From Streptomyces sp. GESEQ-4 (GTDB lineage: Bacteria; Actinomycetota; Actinomycetes; Streptomycetales; Streptomycetaceae), in assembly GCF_017948455.1 (NCBI RefSeq), contig NZ_JAFFSU010000026.1:56079-120078 (forward strand): a stretch of 64,000 bases of DNA, written 5' to 3'. The translations under genes and the position numbers were made by a program. Each line of letters opens with the position of its first letter. Position 1 is the first letter of the stretch. Below the pieces are notes generated by a model. It worked only from the letters and a program-made list of their open reading frames with translations, did no database searches and was not told the origin of the DNA. Positions 1 through 8,043 of the stretch are shown here, in pieces.

Positions 1-18
1 CAGGACCAGGACGGAAGC

Positions 19-666
19 ATGTCGGGAGAGATATCGCCCACCGGGAAGCACTCCGGCCCCGGCTCGTCGCCCGAGCTGCGCGCCTCGCATGCGGACCGGG
101 ACCGGGTCGTGGATGTGCTGCGTATCGCGGCGGGGGAAGGCCTGCTGAACGCGGACGAGTTGGACGAGCGCCTGGAAGCCGCCCTCTCCGCACGGACCCT
201 GAGCGAACTGGCCGCCCTCACCGCTGACCTGCCGCCCGTATCGGCCACGGCCGGCGCGATCGTCGCAGAGGTCAAGGACGTGGTCCGGATCGAGCAGGTC
301 TTCAGCGGCACGATCGAGCGCGTGGGCCGCTGGGTGGTACCGCGCAGACTCGAGCTCGCGGTGACGTACTGCGATGTGACGCTCGACTTCACCGACGCGG
401 TGATCACGCACGACACCCTGCAGATCGACGTGGCCATGGCGGGCAAGACCCTGAAGCTGATCACGCGACCGGGCATCGAGATCGACACCGACGCTCTGCA
501 ACTGGTGCACTGCAAGCTCAAGAACCGTCGCAGTCCGACCACTCCCGATACGCCGGTCACCCTGCGAGTGGAGCTGGTCGGCCAGAAGGCCCACGGCCGC
601 GTGGTGGTACGGCCCCCGCGCCGGACGTTCACGCAGTGGCTGCTGCGCAGGCCCAGGTCGCGCTGA
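19..666 (+). CDS. DUF1707 domain protein
   Basis: The 215-residue product has an N-terminal DUF1707 domain at about residues 20-73 (RASHADRDRVVDVLR...), common in actinobacteria and often fused to membrane or stress-sensing domains. Residues 85-190 are beta-rich and resemble the C-terminal part of LiaF-like proteins, but this is a visual impression only. No signal peptide or membrane helix is visible, so it is probably cytoplasmic or peripheral. The tail is Arg-rich (RRPRSR). The ATG is preceded by GGACGGAAG, a plausible ribosome-binding site. The window starts 18 bases upstream, so its operon context is unknown. Confidence 0.8.
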   Translation: MSGEISPTGKHSGPGSSPELRASHADRDRVVDVLRIAAGEGLLNADELDERLEAALSARTLSELAALTADLPPVSATAGAIVAEVKDVVRIEQVFSGTIERVGRWVVPRRLELAVTYCDVTLDFTDAVITHDTLQIDVAMAGKTLKLITRPGIEIDTDALQLVHCKLKNRRSPTTPDTPVTLRVELVGQKAHGRVVVRPPRRTFTQWLLRRPRSR

Positions 667-690
667 GCTCTTGATGCTCTTCGAGCAGGC

Positions 691-1422
691 TCAAGCGTCC
701 AGCCGCGCGCGAATCAGCGTGTCGAGTCGCTGCCACGCCGGGGACGAGGCGTTGACGGTGCTCTGGATGAGGGCGGGGATCTCGGAGGCCGCGTCCAACT
801 CGGGCCGTGCGTCAGGTCCGTAGCGGTGCCGGGTCGCCTCGACGATGCGGTCGGCGAGGGTGTCGATGCGGGGATCGTCGGGAGCGAGGTCGTGGGCGTG
901 GTCGTAGTCGAGGAAGAGCTGCCGTAGCGCCGGGTCGGCCAGGATGTCGGCCTGGTCGCGGAACAGGGTGAGCGCGCGGTCCGGGTGGGTGGCGAACACG
1001 AGGATCCACAGGTCGCGTTGGAGGTCCACCCAGCGAGGGGTGAACCCCCAGCCGGCCAGGTGCTCCAGATGGTCACCGACCTCGCTGGGCAGCGGTGCCA
1101 GATCCCCGTCGGCGAGCCGGCGCAGGCGGCTCTGCGTCGCCCGCAGGCCACGGATACGGGCGGTGAGCTCGTCGTCGATCTCGTGCAGCGCCTGCCGGAA
1201 GTCCTCGTCGGCCGCGGATCTCAGGTCCCGGATACGCGCCAGCGGAACGCCGGCTTCGGCGAGGGTACGGATCTTGATCAGTTCGATGGCGTCGTTCGCG
1301 CTGTACCGCCGGTAGCCCGACGCATCGCGGTCGGGCTCCGGGAGCAGGCCCTTGTCGTGGTAGACGCGAATGGTCTTGGTCGACACTCCGATGTACGCCG
1401 CCAGCTGCCCGATCGTGATCAC
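691..1422 (-). CDS. MerR-family transcriptional regulator
   Basis: The 243-residue protein begins with a MerR winged-helix domain (ITIGQLAAYIGVSTKTIRVYHDKG, then GYRRYSANDAIELIKIRTLAEAGVPLARIRDL), residues 1-70. A helical region follows (residues 75-110), then a C-terminal domain of unknown ligand. I chose the GTG at 1422 because it sits directly before ITIGQL, where MerR proteins normally start. A longer in-frame start at 1470 would run through the operator-like dyad. It is divergent from the small gene at 1477, with 54 bp between the starts, so both may share one regulated promoter region. The ligand cannot be inferred. Confidence 0.85.
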   Translation of the reverse strand: MITIGQLAAYIGVSTKTIRVYHDKGLLPEPDRDASGYRRYSANDAIELIKIRTLAEAGVPLARIRDLRSAADEDFRQALHEIDDELTARIRGLRATQSRLRRLADGDLAPLPSEVGDHLEHLAGWGFTPRWVDLQRDLWILVFATHPDRALTLFRDQADILADPALRQLFLDYDHAHDLAPDDPRIDTLADRIVEATRHRYGPDARPELDAASEIPALIQSTVNASSPAWQRLDTLIRARLDA

Positions 1423-1442
1423 TCGGCCATCGTCGCACTTGA

Positions 1443-1461
1443 CCTTTCCCCAGGGGCAGGG
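1443..1461. promoter_or_regulatory. Candidate MerR operator (dyad)
   Basis: The arms CCTTTCCCC and GGGGCAGGG surround a central A, matching at 7 of 9 paired positions. The dyad lies in the 54-bp gap between the merR start and the divergent small gene. MerR proteins usually bind such dyads inside their own promoters. Binding is inferred from position and symmetry only. Confidence 0.45.
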
Positions 1462-1476
1462 CCGCACCATGGCGTC

Positions 1477-1764
1477 ATGGCGAAAACGAACATCGATCAG
1501 GAGACCCTGCGCGCGCTGGCCGACGAGGGCAACGAGACAGCTCTGGACCTGCTGGCCGACCTCGCCGACGAAGCGGGCGCCCTCAGTGAACTGAGCGAGC
1601 TGCTGGACGAGGGATCCATGCGTGCCGGGTTCCTGCTGACTCGACGCGCGGCAGGAACCGGCGACCTGCGCGATCTGCAACGGATCTCCGACGCGGGATA
1701 CGAGGAGGCGGGGAAGGAGCTGGACCGGCTGCTGAAGGCAGCGGTCGGCGAGCAGGGCGACTGA
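1477..1764 (+). CDS. Small acidic helical protein, unknown
   Basis: A 95-residue, leucine-rich acidic protein (MAKTNIDQETLRALADEGN...). It has repeated short helices (ALDLLADLADEAGALSELSELLDEG, in part) and a basic centre (FLLTRRAAG), reminiscent of Sel1/TPR-like helical scaffolds but too short to assign. It has no membrane segment or signal peptide. It diverges from the MerR gene over a dyad, which suggests co-regulation. The reading frame also runs upstream without a stop; the ATG at 1477 was chosen because upstream codons fall in the MerR gene. I do not recognise the family. Confidence 0.65.
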   Translation: MAKTNIDQETLRALADEGNETALDLLADLADEAGALSELSELLDEGSMRAGFLLTRRAAGTGDLRDLQRISDAGYEEAGKELDRLLKAAVGEQGD

Positions 1765-1780
1765 TCACGCCGGTCTGCTC

Positions 1781-1858
1781 AGCGCCCCGAAGGGGCGCGG
1801 GGCTGTGTCTATATGCGGCTCCGCCGCGTGGGCGCGACAAGCCCCCACCGGCCCGCAG
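1781..1858. repeat. Dispersed Streptomyces intergenic repeat, copy 1
   Basis: The element opens with a hairpin (GCGCCCCGAAGGGGCGC), followed by GGGGCTGTGTCTATATGCGG, then CTCCGCCGC and GTGGGCGCGAC. A second, shorter copy in the same orientation lies at 3903-3953. Elements of this form are familiar between genes across Streptomyces chromosomes. Here it sits just after the 1477-1764 gene and before the 3' end of the RCK gene, so it may also work as a transcription terminator. Confidence 0.75.
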
Positions 1859-1885
1859 AGTAAGTACCGCACTACCCGCGGAGCG

Positions 1886-3811
1886 CTACGTCCCCGCCGC
1901 CTCCCGCCGCCTCCGCCCCAACAGCTCCGCCAGCCCCCTGCGAGTCGCCGCCAGCACCACCCGGTCTCCGGCCTGGAGCACGTACCCCTCGTGCAGGTCC
2001 CAGACGAGCCCTGACGGCCGTACGTCCCCGTTGTCGTTGTCCGGCGACGGCGGGAGGGCGAGGTCGGGCTGGCGTTCGTCGGGGGTGGCCGTGTCCAGGG
2101 CCAGCACCCGCCACGCCCCCGGCCGGAACGCCTCGGCGACCGTCTTGCCCTCCAGGCGCGGATGCCCGGCCACGTCGACGGCGGCGAACAGCAGTACGCG
2201 CCGCTCGACAGGGATGGCGCCCAGGATCTGGCGGCCCATCATCGCGCCGGCGAAGGAGGGCGCGGCCAGGTGCGTCACGCTGCGGCTGCGGGTGGAGGCG
2301 CCCGGGTGGGCGGCGCGCAGGGTGCGGTAGACGGCGGTCGCGAAGTCGTCGTCGTACAGGCGCAGGACGACGCGCAGGTCGGGCCGTACGGAACGGGCGT
2401 ACAGCGCGGCTTCCAGGTTGGTCGTGTCCGCGCTGGTCACCGCGAGGAGCGCGTTCGCGCGGTGGATCTTGGCGGACTCCAGGACGCCCTCCTGGGTGAC
2501 GTCCCCGAGGATCACCGGCACCCGCAGCCGCCGCGCGGTCGCGACGCCGCGCGCCTCCGGGTCGGCCTCGACGCACACCACCGGGATCTTCAGCTCGTGC
2601 AGCCGGGTCAGCACGCGGGTGCCGATCTTGCCGAGGCCGAGCAGGACGACGTGCCCGCCGAGCCCGCGCGATGGCTTGCGCAGGGCGGAGGCGCTGCGGA
2701 AGGTGCCCAGCGCCTCCAGTACGGCGGCCAGCAGGACGGGCAGCAGCAGCAACCCCAGCAGCCCGGACAGGAGTTGGAGGATCTGTCGGCCGAGCGGCTG
2801 GTGGAGGGCGGGCTCGTTGATGGCGAAGAGATCGAGCAGGGTCTCGTACGTCGCGTACAGCGGATGGTCCCCGGTGACCACCGTCAGCGCGACCGCGAGC
2901 GCCAGCACACACCCGACCAGACCCGCGAGCGACCACCGCAGCCGCCGCGAGAACAGCGACGCGAAGGCCGGTGCGACGCCGACCGCGCGCCCGGCCGGCA
3001 GCGAAGGACCCGAGTACGAGACCTGTTCCAGGACGACCGCCCCGCGCCCGGTGGCTGCCCGTACCGCGGCGTCGTCGGGCAGGAGCTGCGGTCCTTGCTC
3101 GTCGGTGTCCGTCGAGTCGTTGTTCGTGGGGGACAGCAGGGCCAGCGTGGCCAGCCCCGGATCGGGGATCCGGCCCCGCCACGGCTGCCGCTCGACCGCC
3201 CGCAGCAGCAGCCCGTCCGTCTGTACGACCTTGCTGGTCCCGGCGAGCGCGGTTGCGGCCAGCGCCGGTGCGGCCGTGTCGGCGTCGGACAGCACGGTCG
3301 TGGACGCGTCGGCGCCGATGTCGTCGATCCCGGTCGCCAACGCGGCCGCCTGGTCGAGGAGTTCCTCGATGTGCTGCCCCAGCCGCCGGTTGTAGAGCCG
3401 CAGGACGAGCCGCAGCCGGGGGTTGATCCGGCGGGCGGTGAGGGCGGCGCGGATGTTGGTCTCGTCGTCGTCGTACACGAGCGCCAGCGCGGCGGCCCGG
3501 TCCACACCGGCATCGGCCAGCACGGCCTCGGTGATCTCGGGCGCCTCCACGACCCGCCCGTTCCCGGCCGGCTCCCCATTGGCCCGGCTGACCCACCGGT
3601 CCAGCAGCGCCACCGAGACCGCCCGCGCCCGCCCGACCACCGGTGGCCGCGCGGTGGTCACCGAGGGCGGCACGACAAGCGTGACCTGCTCCCCGTACAC
3701 CCCCCGCAGCTCGGCGGCGAGCCGGTGCGCGAGACCGTCGTCCCCGCACACCACCATGTGCGCCGACGACGTACCGCCCGGCTGACCCTGATTCGGAACG
3801 CTGCTGCCCAC
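1886..3811 (-). CDS. RCK/TrkA-N membrane protein (ion channel-like)
   Basis: The product is about 641 residues. A first nucleotide-binding (TrkA-N/RCK) domain fills roughly residues 20-165 (MVVCGDDGLAHRLAAELRG). Two hydrophobic segments follow at about 285-310 and 338-367. A second TrkA-N domain starts near 397 with GLGKIG and the acidic VEADPEA strand end, and continues with GDVTQEG. A TrkA-C-like end closes the protein. This resembles CASTOR/POLLUX-type or TrkA-linked potassium channels, but no GYG selectivity filter is visible between the helices, so ion selectivity is unknown. The GTG at 3811 gives the complete first Rossmann fold; an ATG at 3757 is an alternative. The gene is flanked on both sides by direct copies of a dispersed repeat. 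Confidence 0.8.
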   Translation of the reverse strand: MGSSVPNQGQPGGTSSAHMVVCGDDGLAHRLAAELRGVYGEQVTLVVPPSVTTARPPVVGRARAVSVALLDRWVSRANGEPAGNGRVVEAPEITEAVLADAGVDRAAALALVYDDDETNIRAALTARRINPRLRLVLRLYNRRLGQHIEELLDQAAALATGIDDIGADASTTVLSDADTAAPALAATALAGTSKVVQTDGLLLRAVERQPWRGRIPDPGLATLALLSPTNNDSTDTDEQGPQLLPDDAAVRAATGRGAVVLEQVSYSGPSLPAGRAVGVAPAFASLFSRRLRWSLAGLVGCVLALAVALTVVTGDHPLYATYETLLDLFAINEPALHQPLGRQILQLLSGLLGLLLLPVLLAAVLEALGTFRSASALRKPSRGLGGHVVLLGLGKIGTRVLTRLHELKIPVVCVEADPEARGVATARRLRVPVILGDVTQEGVLESAKIHRANALLAVTSADTTNLEAALYARSVRPDLRVVLRLYDDDFATAVYRTLRAAHPGASTRSRSVTHLAAPSFAGAMMGRQILGAIPVERRVLLFAAVDVAGHPRLEGKTVAEAFRPGAWRVLALDTATPDERQPDLALPPSPDNDNGDVRPSGLVWDLHEGYVLQAGDRVVLAATRRGLAELLGRRRREAAGT

Positions 3812-3902
3812 GAGGGGACAGACTGCCTCAAGGAGACGCGTGGTTCCAACAACGGGTTGAACGCCCGACCCTGTTCGCCCGTACTGAAGGGGAGGGGGTC
3901 CA

Positions 3903-3953
3903 GAGCGCCCCGTAAGGGGCGCGGGGCTGTATCGATATGCGGCTCCGCCGCCC
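3903..3953. repeat. Dispersed Streptomyces intergenic repeat, copy 2
   Basis: The hairpin GCGCCCCGTAAGGGGCGC is followed by GGGGCTGTATCGATATGCGG and CTCCGCCGC, closely matching the copy at 1781-1858 and in the same orientation. It lies between the divergent RCK gene and the permease gene, only about 35 bp before the permease start, so here it is not a simple terminator and may lie inside a promoter region. Confidence 0.75.
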
Positions 3954-3986
3954 CGCACCCGACGAAACCGCGGAGGTACCCCACCC

Positions 3987-4994
3987 GTGGCCATCACCAA
4001 GCCACCCCCGGCCACGCCCGTGGAAACCCCGGAGGAACCACAGGGCAGGCACCTCAATTCCCCCCTCGTCCTGACCATGGTGCTGGTCCTCGCCGTACTC
4101 GCCCAGGGCCCCATCCGCCGCATGCTCGCCGTACCGGTGATGCAGAGCTGGATGACGGTGTTCGTCGCCGTCCTCGTACAGGCCCTGCCGTTTCTCGTGC
4201 TCGGCGTACTGCTGTCCGCGGCGATCGCGGTGTTCGTGCCGCCGTCGTTCTTCGCCCGCGCCCTGCCGAAGCGCCCCGCGCTAGCCGTGCCGGTGGCCGG
4301 AGCGGCGGGGGCCGTGCTGCCGGGGTGCGAGTGCGCGTCCGTGCCGGTCGCGGGCGCGCTCGTGCGCCGGGGGGTGACTCCGGCCGCGGCGCTGGCGTTT
4401 CTGCTCTCCGCCCCGGCGATCAACCCGATCGTCCTGACCGCGACGGCCGTGGCCTTCCCCGGCAACCCCGAGATGGTCCTCGCCCGTCTCGTCGCGAGCC
4501 TGCTGGTGGCGTGTGCGATGGGCTGGTTGTGGCTGCGGCTCGGCCGCGCCGACTGGCTGCGCCCGCCGGCCCGTTCGTCGTACGACGGTCAGAGCAAGGG
4601 CGCGGCGTTCTGGGGGTCGGTCCGGCACGACGTCATGCACGCGGGGGGTTTCCTGGTCCTCGGCGCGATGGCCGCCGCCACGCTGAAGGCGGTGGTGCCG
4701 GAGACCTGGCTGCGTGCGGCGGCCGACAACCCGGTGATCGCCGTGCTGGCCCTCGCCGCACTCGCCGTCCTGCTGTCGATCTGCTCGGAGGCGGACGCGT
4801 TCGTGGCGGCCTCGCTGACGCAGTTCTCGCTCACGGCCCGGCTGGCGTTCCTGGTCGTCGGGCCGATGGTCGACCTGAAGCTGTTCGCGATGCAGGCGGG
4901 CACCTTCGGCCGCGACTTCGCCCTGCGCTTCGCGCCCGCGACCTTCGTGCTGGCGGTACTGGTGTCGGTGCTGACCGGGGCGGTGCTGCTGTGA
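3987..4994 (+). CDS. UPF0718/DUF318 family permease
   Basis: A 335-residue integral membrane protein with about eight hydrophobic segments and the DUF318 (YraQ-type permease) signature LPGCECASVPVAGALVRRG, then LSAPAINPIVL. The paired Cys in GCEC are a family hallmark. Family members are thought to move metal or metalloid ions, but substrates are mostly unknown. The next gene overlaps its stop codon (GTGA), so the two form a translationally coupled unit. DUF318 with a TIGR03943-type partner is a standard arrangement, sometimes tied to zinc regulation. I saw no clear Zur box upstream. Confidence 0.88.
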   Translation: MAITKPPPATPVETPEEPQGRHLNSPLVLTMVLVLAVLAQGPIRRMLAVPVMQSWMTVFVAVLVQALPFLVLGVLLSAAIAVFVPPSFFARALPKRPALAVPVAGAAGAVLPGCECASVPVAGALVRRGVTPAAALAFLLSAPAINPIVLTATAVAFPGNPEMVLARLVASLLVACAMGWLWLRLGRADWLRPPARSSYDGQSKGAAFWGSVRHDVMHAGGFLVLGAMAAATLKAVVPETWLRAAADNPVIAVLALAALAVLLSICSEADAFVAASLTQFSLTARLAFLVVGPMVDLKLFAMQAGTFGRDFALRFAPATFVLAVLVSVLTGAVLL

Positions 4995-5695
4995 ACCGGC
5001 AAGCTCAGGCGGCCGTACTCTTCCTGCTCGGCGCGAGCCTGCTGCACGCGAGCCTGACCGATCTGTACCTGCGGTACGTCAAGGAGGGCCTGCGCCCGCT
5101 GGTGCTGCTGTCCGGCGCGGTGCTGATCGCGGCGGCGCTGGCGACGGTCTGGTACGAGCGGCGCAGGTCCGACGGACACGCCGGGCATCACGAACCCCGC
5201 GTCTCCTGGCTGCTCGCCCTCCCCGTCCTCGCCCTGATCCTGGTCGCGCCGCCGGCCCTCGGCTCGTACAGCGCCGTACGCACGGGGACGGCCCTGCAAG
5301 AGCCGTACGGATTCTCGAAGCTGCCGGAGAGCGGCCCCCTGCGCCTGGCCCTCGCCGACTACGCGGGCCGCGCGGTCTACGACGACGGCCGCTCCCTCCG
5401 CGACCGCCAACTGAAGATCACCGGCTTCCTCGCCCTGGACCGCGACGGCACGCCCTACCTCGTCCGCATGACCCTCAACTGCTGTGCGGCAGACGCCCAG
5501 CCGGTCAAGGTCGGCCTGACCGGACACATCCCGCCGGTGCTGCAACCGGACACCTGGCTGGAGGTCACCGGCACCTACACCGACCACCGGACCCACGACC
5601 CGGTCAACGACGGCCCCATCCCGTTCATCGAGGTCAGCGAGGCCCGGCCGGTGGCTCAGCCGCGGGACCCGTACGACGAGACATGGAACTCCTGA
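4991..5695 (+). CDS. TIGR03943-family permease subunit
   Basis: A 234-residue protein starting with GTG at 4991, overlapping the preceding permease stop by four bases. Two membrane segments (about residues 8-28 and 35-53) and a third near 75-95 anchor it. The rest is predicted extracytoplasmic and has a strongly conserved LNCCAADAQPVKV segment with adjacent cysteines, typical of the TIGR03943 family. It probably forms a complex with the upstream DUF318 permease; substrate unknown. Its last 62 bases overlap the convergent DUF2071 gene. Confidence 0.87.
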   Translation: MNRQAQAAVLFLLGASLLHASLTDLYLRYVKEGLRPLVLLSGAVLIAAALATVWYERRRSDGHAGHHEPRVSWLLALPVLALILVAPPALGSYSAVRTGTALQEPYGFSKLPESGPLRLALADYAGRAVYDDGRSLRDRQLKITGFLALDRDGTPYLVRMTLNCCAADAQPVKVGLTGHIPPVLQPDTWLEVTGTYTDHRTHDPVNDGPIPFIEVSEARPVAQPRDPYDETWNS

Positions 5696-6428
5696 GAGGC
5701 CGTCCCAACCGGACGGGAACCCCGGGTGAGTAGAGGACGCTGATGGGAGCGCCGACCGGGGTAGGCAGCCCGGCGGCGGCGACCAGGTCCTCCTGGCAGT
5801 GGATCAGCTCGGCGCGGTGGAGCGGCCAACGGGGGTGGTCGTTGGGGAGGTAGGCGGCGCCCGCGGAGAACTGGTTGTGCATGCCCCAGCGGGCGGTGAG
5901 GAAGTACTCCAACTCGCTTGGCTGCTCTATGGGTTCACCGGCCCGCACGACGATACGGCTGTAGGCGCCGCGCGGCCCGGGCCAGCGGCGGACACTCTCG
6001 TACGAGACGGTGTCGCCGTCCGTGCCGTCCGTGCGCACGCTCATCCGGGACCAGAGATACGGCAGCCGGAAGCCGAGGCGCCCCATCACCACCGGCAGCA
6101 GCCGCGAGGCGTCCATCGACCGGAACACCACACCGCGCCGCCCGTCCGCGCCGACCGAGTACAGCCGCACGTTCGTCTCCGGGAACGACCCGAAGTACGG
6201 CACCCCCGGCAGCCGCAGCCACCCCACCTTGTCCATCCGGAACGCGACCAGCCCGACGTACGTCATCCCGTCGTAAGTGTCGGGCACGGTCCCTGTCGGC
6301 AACAGCGGTGCGACCACGTCCGGTTCGACGGCCCAGTGGATGAAACAGAGGTCGAGCCAGTGCTGGGTGAGCAGGGGGTCGGGTATCGGGACGGGGGCGT
6401 CGGGGGTGACGGGGGTGGGATTCGGCAC
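5634..6428 (-). CDS. DUF2071 (YqjF-like) protein
   Basis: The 264-residue protein has the DUF2071 fold features QHWLDLCFIHWAVEPDVVAPLLP, DTYDGMTYVGLVAFRM, FPETNVRLYS and a C-terminal VLYSPGVPVRLGRP. The family belongs to the acetoacetate decarboxylase-like superfamily; its reaction is unknown in bacteria. It is soluble with no signal peptide. It converges with the TIGR03943 gene and overlaps it by 62 bp at the 3' end, so the last 20 codons are read on both strands. The extra Pro/Arg-rich C-terminus (AAEPPAGPR) may be a recent extension. Confidence 0.85.
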   Translation of the reverse strand: MPNPTPVTPDAPVPIPDPLLTQHWLDLCFIHWAVEPDVVAPLLPTGTVPDTYDGMTYVGLVAFRMDKVGWLRLPGVPYFGSFPETNVRLYSVGADGRRGVVFRSMDASRLLPVVMGRLGFRLPYLWSRMSVRTDGTDGDTVSYESVRRWPGPRGAYSRIVVRAGEPIEQPSELEYFLTARWGMHNQFSAGAAYLPNDHPRWPLHRAELIHCQEDLVAAAGLPTPVGAPISVLYSPGVPVRLGRPLRSSMSRRTGPAAEPPAGPR

Positions 6429-6511
6429 GGAGCAAGGATGTCAGGGGGTTGGCGGACGTGTTGAGTAGGAGTACTCATGTGCGCCGGGACACGCGCTGGC
6501 ACGCTTCGGGC

Positions 6512-7429
6512 ATGACGCGTGGCAGAGGGACGCTGACGGCTCTGCATCTCCTCCTGGTCTGGGCGACGATGGCGGCCGCGGTGCCGGTGCTCGGCTTCGG
6601 GGTGGTGGTGACGGGCTGGAGCGGTGGGGCCGGTGCGACTGTGTTGCTCTTCTTGTTGGCTGTGCCGCTGACGGTGGGTTTGCTGGCCACGGCGGGCATA
6701 CCGGCCCGGACTGTGGTGCCGCTGTGCGACTCCGCGCCCCGGCGGCTCGGCTGGGCGGTCCTGGTCTTCGCCCTCGGGACGCTCGGCGTCCTGGCGGGCG
6801 TGGGTGCCTACGGTGGGGACGTCGACCTGGGGAGCGCCGGTACGCGAGTCGCGCTGACGGGGGTGCCGTACGCCGTGGTGGCGGCGTTCTTCGTGCCGGG
6901 CCGGTGGGTGCGGGTGGGGGCGGTGGCCGCGCTGGCGGCCGGTGTGGTCTATGGGGGCTTCGTCGGCCCGGCGCAGGCGCAGCAGCGCCGGCACGCGGCG
7001 GAGGTGGCGCGGTACCGGGAGCATCCGGAGCTGCTGTACGTGATCGCTACGCCGTCCGGCATGCGAGTAGCCCGTGCCGTGGTCGGCCCTGCCTCCTTCA
7101 GCATTGAGTACCACTCCGTTCAGCAGGACGGGTATGTGGCCCTCACGGTGCGCCGGCCGCTCACGCCGACACCGCGGTGCCCCGAGTTCTTGGGGAAGGA
7201 CGCGACCTGCACGGTGGACACGGACGGCGATATGCGCGTGATCGACGGCATCCCCGGCGGCACCCGCGACATCACCCTCACCCGCCGCCACCGCGACGCG
7301 GAGGTCCAGGTCTCCAGCAAGTCCCTCGACGAACCCGGCCTGCGCCGTCTGCTGGACACCCTCCACCCGCTGTCGGACAAGGAGTTGGAGGGGCTGATGC
7401 GGGAAAAGGTGATCGACGAGGGCTTCTGA
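6512..7429 (+). CDS. Hypothetical four-helix membrane protein
   Basis: A product of about 305 residues with four hydrophobic helices in the first 160 residues (LHLLLVWATMAAAVPVLGF, ATVLLFLLAVPLTVGLLA, and two more near 85-105 and 140-158). A soluble domain of about 140 residues follows, containing two Cys (PRCPEFLGKDATC) and ending in a charged helical tail. The ATG at 6512 was chosen because the first helix follows it directly; an in-frame ATG at 6449 would add a non-conserved arginine-rich leader. I do not recognise the family. Confidence 0.7.
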   Translation: MTRGRGTLTALHLLLVWATMAAAVPVLGFGVVVTGWSGGAGATVLLFLLAVPLTVGLLATAGIPARTVVPLCDSAPRRLGWAVLVFALGTLGVLAGVGAYGGDVDLGSAGTRVALTGVPYAVVAAFFVPGRWVRVGAVAALAAGVVYGGFVGPAQAQQRRHAAEVARYREHPELLYVIATPSGMRVARAVVGPASFSIEYHSVQQDGYVALTVRRPLTPTPRCPEFLGKDATCTVDTDGDMRVIDGIPGGTRDITLTRRHRDAEVQVSSKSLDEPGLRRLLDTLHPLSDKELEGLMREKVIDEGF

Positions 7430-7490
7430 GCTGTCGGATCGCTGCGAAAGTCTGTTGAGTTGCTGCCGTACGTTGGGGAGGGTCTGGGGC

Positions 7491-8039
7491 ATGGAGTACT
7501 TCTGCTACCACCGCGACCGGCCCGGATCTGCCACGCTGCGCCACGCGTTGCTGGAAGAGCACTGGTCGTACATGGACCGGTATGCGAAGCAACTGATCGC
7601 GCGCGGCCCGACCTTCGCCGACGACGGCGAAACGCCCACCGGCAGCGTGCACATCGTCGACCTGCCGGATGCCGCTGCCGCCCGCGCGTTCGCCTTCGAC
7701 GAGCCCAACTACCAGGCCGGCGCGTACCGGGACGTGTTGCTGCGCCGGTGGCGCAACCTGTTGGGGCGCACCATGTGGGACTTCACCGGTGACCCGAGCG
7801 ACGGCAATCGGTACCTGGTGCTCGGCTTGGGCTCAGGGCCGGCCGCCGATGTCGCCCTACCGCCCGACCGGGACGAGCTGATCGCGTACGGGCCACTGCT
7901 CTCCGACGACGGCGCGACCTGGCTGGGTACGGCCGTGCTGCTCAGGGCACCGGACCCGGCCGCGGCACGGGCCGTCCTGACGGCGGAACGGTATGCCGAC
8001 GTCGAGGTGCACGACTGGGTATTCGGCGGGCGGCGATGA
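7491..8039 (+). CDS. Tandem YCII-domain protein
   Basis: The 182-residue protein appears to contain two YCII-related (dimeric alpha-beta barrel) units. The first, residues 1-90, has HALLEEHWSYMDRYAKQLIARGPTF and then GSVHIVDLPDAAAARAFAFDEPN. The second, residues 100-182, has a degenerate repeat of the same pattern (LIAYGPLLSDDGATWLGTAVLL...DPAAARAV). YCII proteins are small putative enzymes with a His-Asp pair; function is unsettled. It starts at the ATG at 7491, 61 bp after the membrane-protein gene. Confidence 0.8.
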   Translation: MEYFCYHRDRPGSATLRHALLEEHWSYMDRYAKQLIARGPTFADDGETPTGSVHIVDLPDAAAARAFAFDEPNYQAGAYRDVLLRRWRNLLGRTMWDFTGDPSDGNRYLVLGLGSGPAADVALPPDRDELIAYGPLLSDDGATWLGTAVLLRAPDPAAARAVLTAERYADVEVHDWVFGGRR

Positions 8040-8043
8040 ACGC

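Noticed and set aside
2162..5695. Very long rightward open frame (about 1177 codons) opposite the RCK gene
   Set aside because: Repetitive Arg/Pro/Gly-rich composition, no domain, and it reads through the opposite strand of a clear RCK gene. High-GC shadow frame, apart from its last 235 codons, which are the real TIGR03943 gene.
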